47,128 nucleotides of DNA from Candidatus Methanoperedens sp. BLZ2. Lineage in GTDB: Archaea > Halobacteriota > Methanosarcinia > Methanosarcinales > Methanoperedenaceae. The stretch lies in NCBI RefSeq assembly GCF_002487355.1, contig NZ_NTMG01000006.1:1-47128 (forward strand), in the 5' to 3' direction. Of the stretch, positions 45,263-47,128 are shown one piece after another; positions within the stretch are counted from its first letter, which is position 1, and every line of letters starts with the position of its first letter. Made by a program: the position numbers and the translations under genes. The notes below the pieces were generated by a model. The model had not been told where the DNA came from. It made no database searches and saw only the letters and a list, made by a program, of their open reading frames with translations.

Positions 45263-45399
45263 CAGAATGACCTATCATTATTCGATAACATAATTCATAA
45301 AGCTTATCTTTTAATTTCATGATTAAAAAAATCTCAGTGCACAGAGAATACCGAATGCGTCTAAAGCAAATGGTTCATCATAAAGTAAAAAGAATAAAT

Positions 45400-45825
45400 T
45401 CAGAATTCACTCTCTTTACTTTTACCATATATTAACTCTACAAATTGCCTGGGTGTTCTGTATTCTTCCTGACCTATGAAATCCCTGTCCAGGCTTATGA
45501 TATATTTAATTCCATATTTCTTCACAACAGCTAATTGTTCAAGGTCTTTTTCTTTTATTTGTCCACTGTATTTTTTCATAGCATCTTCAACGTCTCTGGC
45601 AAGTATTATCATGCAGGCTTTATATAGATAATTCCTGAAGCTGTCTGCAAGTTTTTTATCATGATACTTTTTAAAATAACAATACACTTCCTTTATTACG
45701 CGTTCTGAAATTATTACCTCTATTTTTTCATCGTTTAGCAGTTCTATGATAGTATTCGAATTTGAGTCGGAATATTCAAATGCGAATATGAAAACGTTTG
45801 TATCCAGAAAAATTCTATGCTTCAT
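45400..45825 (-). CDS. PIN-domain toxin
   Basis: About 141 residues from ATG 45825, which has GGAG eight bases upstream; an earlier ATG at 45843 lacks a ribosome site. PIN-domain features: FLDTNVFIFAFE with the first Asp, ISERVIKEVYCYF, KDLEQLAVVKKYG and a late IISLDRDF. It overlaps the end of the upstream RHH antitoxin gene by 11 bases. Probably a VapC-like ribonuclease of a type II pair. Confidence 0.8.
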   Translation of the reverse strand: MKHRIFLDTNVFIFAFEYSDSNSNTIIELLNDEKIEVIISERVIKEVYCYFKKYHDKKLADSFRNYLYKACMIILARDVEDAMKKYSGQIKEKDLEQLAVVKKYGIKYIISLDRDFIGQEEYRTPRQFVELIYGKSKESEF

Positions 45826-46063
45826 CACGTATACTCCGAACATCTACAATAAGTTGTTCGGGGCTGACTTTTCTCTTTTTATTTGCCTGTATCTCCTGCC
45901 ATATTGTTTTTTTATCAAGCAGGTTAAGGTCTATAGCATATTTTATTAATGCTGATCTGATTGCCTCTGATTTGTTGTTGAATAAGCCCAGATCAACCAT
46001 CTGTTTAAGAAGATGTGCCTCGATTCCTTTGAATTTTAGTGTTAATGTTGTAGTTTCAGTCAT
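45815..46063 (-). CDS. Ribbon-helix-helix antitoxin
   Basis: A protein of 82 residues. The ribbon TTTLTLKFKGIEAHLLKQMV is followed by the helix-turn NNKSEAIRSALIKYAID, a standard RHH DNA-binding arrangement (xxxSEAIRxAL). The C-terminal part (VSPEQLIVDVRSIRDEA) would bind the PIN toxin. The protein likely represses its own promoter just upstream. Confidence 0.82.
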   Translation of the reverse strand: MTETTTLTLKFKGIEAHLLKQMVDLGLFNNKSEAIRSALIKYAIDLNLLDKKTIWQEIQANKKRKVSPEQLIVDVRSIRDEA

Positions 46064-46193
46064 AAAAATTTATAGTGATTTAATAGTATTTATAAGTTGC
46101 CAGCTTCTATTGATGCTCTTTAAAATTCAATAGGTATGGTCGATCTCAGAACCCCATTCAACCATTATGCATTATAGTAGCGATGAAATAAAA

Positions 46194-46220
46194 AAAACCG
46201 ATTTCTGACAGGATTTACAA
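46194..46220 (+). repeat. Dispersed repeat, small fragment E
   Basis: CCGATTTCTGACAGGATTTACAA matches the opening of copy B. Nothing else is seen in 46064-46260. Confidence 0.4.
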
Positions 46221-46260
46221 TGTGCCATAATATCAGTAATCCATCCCCCTCACCACTAAC

Positions 46261-46812
46261 TTATCCCCTAGTAATCATTGCCAGCGGAACAACCGCCGCC
46301 TCATTTGCATGCCGGGCGTACATCCCGCTTGAAAAATTCTTGAGCTTCATGTTCCTGAACCTCGGAAGCTCTGCGAACTCGAATATCTCCTCGAACTTAT
46401 CCTCCATCTCCTTTTTCGACATCCCCATGATGGCGCCGTAAAGCTGCACGTTGTCCTCTGCTGTTAGTTCCGGGTTGAAGCCAACGCCAAGTTCCAGGAA
46501 GGGAGCAATTTTGCCGTTCACTTTTACGCTACCTGAATCAGGAGTTAATACGCCTGCAATGATCTTTAATAAAGTGCTCTTCACGCTTCCGTTTTCACCG
46601 ATAATACCTAAAGTTTCGCCTTTTTTTACTGTGAAGGAGATATCTTTTACTGCCCAGAATTCTTCGTAGGTTGAGGTTGTACCTTTGAGTGCGCCGGTGA
46701 TGTGTTCGAACAGCTTTGTTTTCTTTTCGTGGGGGATGCGGAAGTGCTTGGAGACGTTCTGGACTATGATTGCGTCTTCAGATGGTTGTTTGGGGGTTTG
46801 GAGGTCGAACAT
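46261..46812 (-). pseudogene. Truncated copy 3 of the Wzt-like ATPase, Walker A mutated
   Basis: 183 codons homologous to residues 1-168 of the full-length copy. Walker A reads GENGSVKST instead of GENGSGKST, replacing an essential glycine. The frame breaks off at the same signature position as copy 2 (SSGMYARHA, then NEAAVVPLAMITRG). Its upstream 200 bp is nearly identical to that of the full-length gene. Confidence 0.85.
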
Positions 46813-46830
46813 ATTTCCTTAATAAAAACA

Positions 46831-46892
46831 ACGAACGTAAACGAACTGAAACGAACTCACGGAGTTCGTCCGGATTCGTTTTAGTTCGTTGT
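46831..46892. promoter_or_regulatory. Inverted repeat upstream of ABC copy 3
   Basis: ACGAACGTAAACGAACTGAA with ACGAACTCACGG pairs with AGTTCGTCCGG and ATTCGTTTTAGTTCGTTG. It is the better-preserved version of the structure at 43727. Confidence 0.5.
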
Positions 46893-46980
46893 TAATTTCT
46901 AATTTATGGCTCATGCTTATTTTAACTGTTATTCCTATCCTTTAGCATTTATTCCTTTAATATATTTAGCCATGGACGCT

Positions 46981-47019
46981 AATAAATATCGATGCAATAA
47001 ATCTGCGTTCATCTGCGTT
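46981..47019 (+). repeat. ATCTGCGTT short tandem repeat, copy 3 (truncated)
   Basis: AATAAATATCGATGCAATAA and two ATCTGCGTT-type units match copy 1, then the similarity stops at GCGTGCCCC. Confidence 0.6.
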
Positions 47020-47085
47020 GCGTGCCCCGAAGCACAAGAAGGAAAGAATAACAAACAGAACATTTGGAGGAAAAAAAAAAAAAGA

Positions 47086-47128
47086 ATGTATGTTCAAAGG
47101 GTTAAAATCCCACTGCATGGGTCTGCTC
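47086..47128 (+). other. Possible start of a further gene at the right edge
   Basis: GGAGG (47066-47070), a 13-A run and then ATG 47086 or 47090 precede short open frames that run off the window. Too short to identify. Confidence 0.2.

Noticed and set aside
1-47128. Borg-type extrachromosomal element
   Set aside because: Cytochromes alone do not show this; no long terminal inverted repeats or characteristic nucleotide tandem repeats are visible in the window.

Overview
The window looks like an accessory region of an anaerobic methane-oxidising archaeon of the ANME-2d / 'Candidatus Methanoperedens' type. The grounds are three adjacent, very large secreted multiheme c-type cytochromes, archaeal TATA-like promoters, archaeal surface-glycosylation genes and several archaeal toxin-antitoxin families. 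The assignment is an inference from gene content. No rRNA, tRNA or CRISPR was seen.

Layout. (1) 1-1200: an IS200/IS605-type tnpB, running off the left edge, with a hairpin-rich upstream end. (2) 1.2-3.2 kb: two secreted or membrane proteins, one an Asp-box/BNR-like repeat protein. (3) 3.35-24.7 kb: a same-strand surface/electron-transfer locus. It holds three multiheme cytochromes with 55, 19 and 15 haem-binding motifs by hand count, then an Ig-like protein with an in-frame TAG, two beta-helix/NosD-like proteins and a four-repeat surface protein. Six of these seven proteins end in the same ~95-residue carboxypeptidase-regulatory-like domain, closing with KPTGxIxGxV within about 13 residues of the stop. 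The largest cytochrome contains three tandem 12-haem units; the first two have a period of exactly 391 codons. Several genes are preceded by an unusual GGATAGGA leader motif. (4) 24.7-32.3 kb: a nitroreductase-methyltransferase fusion, an alpha/alpha-toroid protein, a dolichyl-phosphate-sugar-synthase-like glycosyltransferase with a flippase-like membrane protein, a TumE/TumA-type toxin-antitoxin pair and a large membrane glycosyltransferase-like protein. (5) 32.3-39.1 kb: mobile and selfish DNA, with two AAA ATPases (DUF4143 and DUF234 types), a VapBC pair, dispersed repeats and a decayed IS1634/IS4-type insertion sequence. (6) 39.1-47.1 kb: a giant methyltransferase-double-glycosyltransferase, a Wzt-like polysaccharide-export ATPase and two truncated copies of it, interspersed with a BrnT-like pair and a PIN/RHH toxin-antitoxin pair.

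How the parts may work together. The cytochromes and beta-helix proteins are all exported and share one C-terminal module. A common sorting, anchoring or assembly route is the simplest reading, giving an extracellular electron-transfer layer. The shared module carries a conserved N-glycosylation sequon (NSS/NNS), and the neighbouring glycosylation genes could decorate it. The right-hand half shows repeated duplication, insertion and toxin-antitoxin acquisition, typical of a plastic polysaccharide/accessory island.
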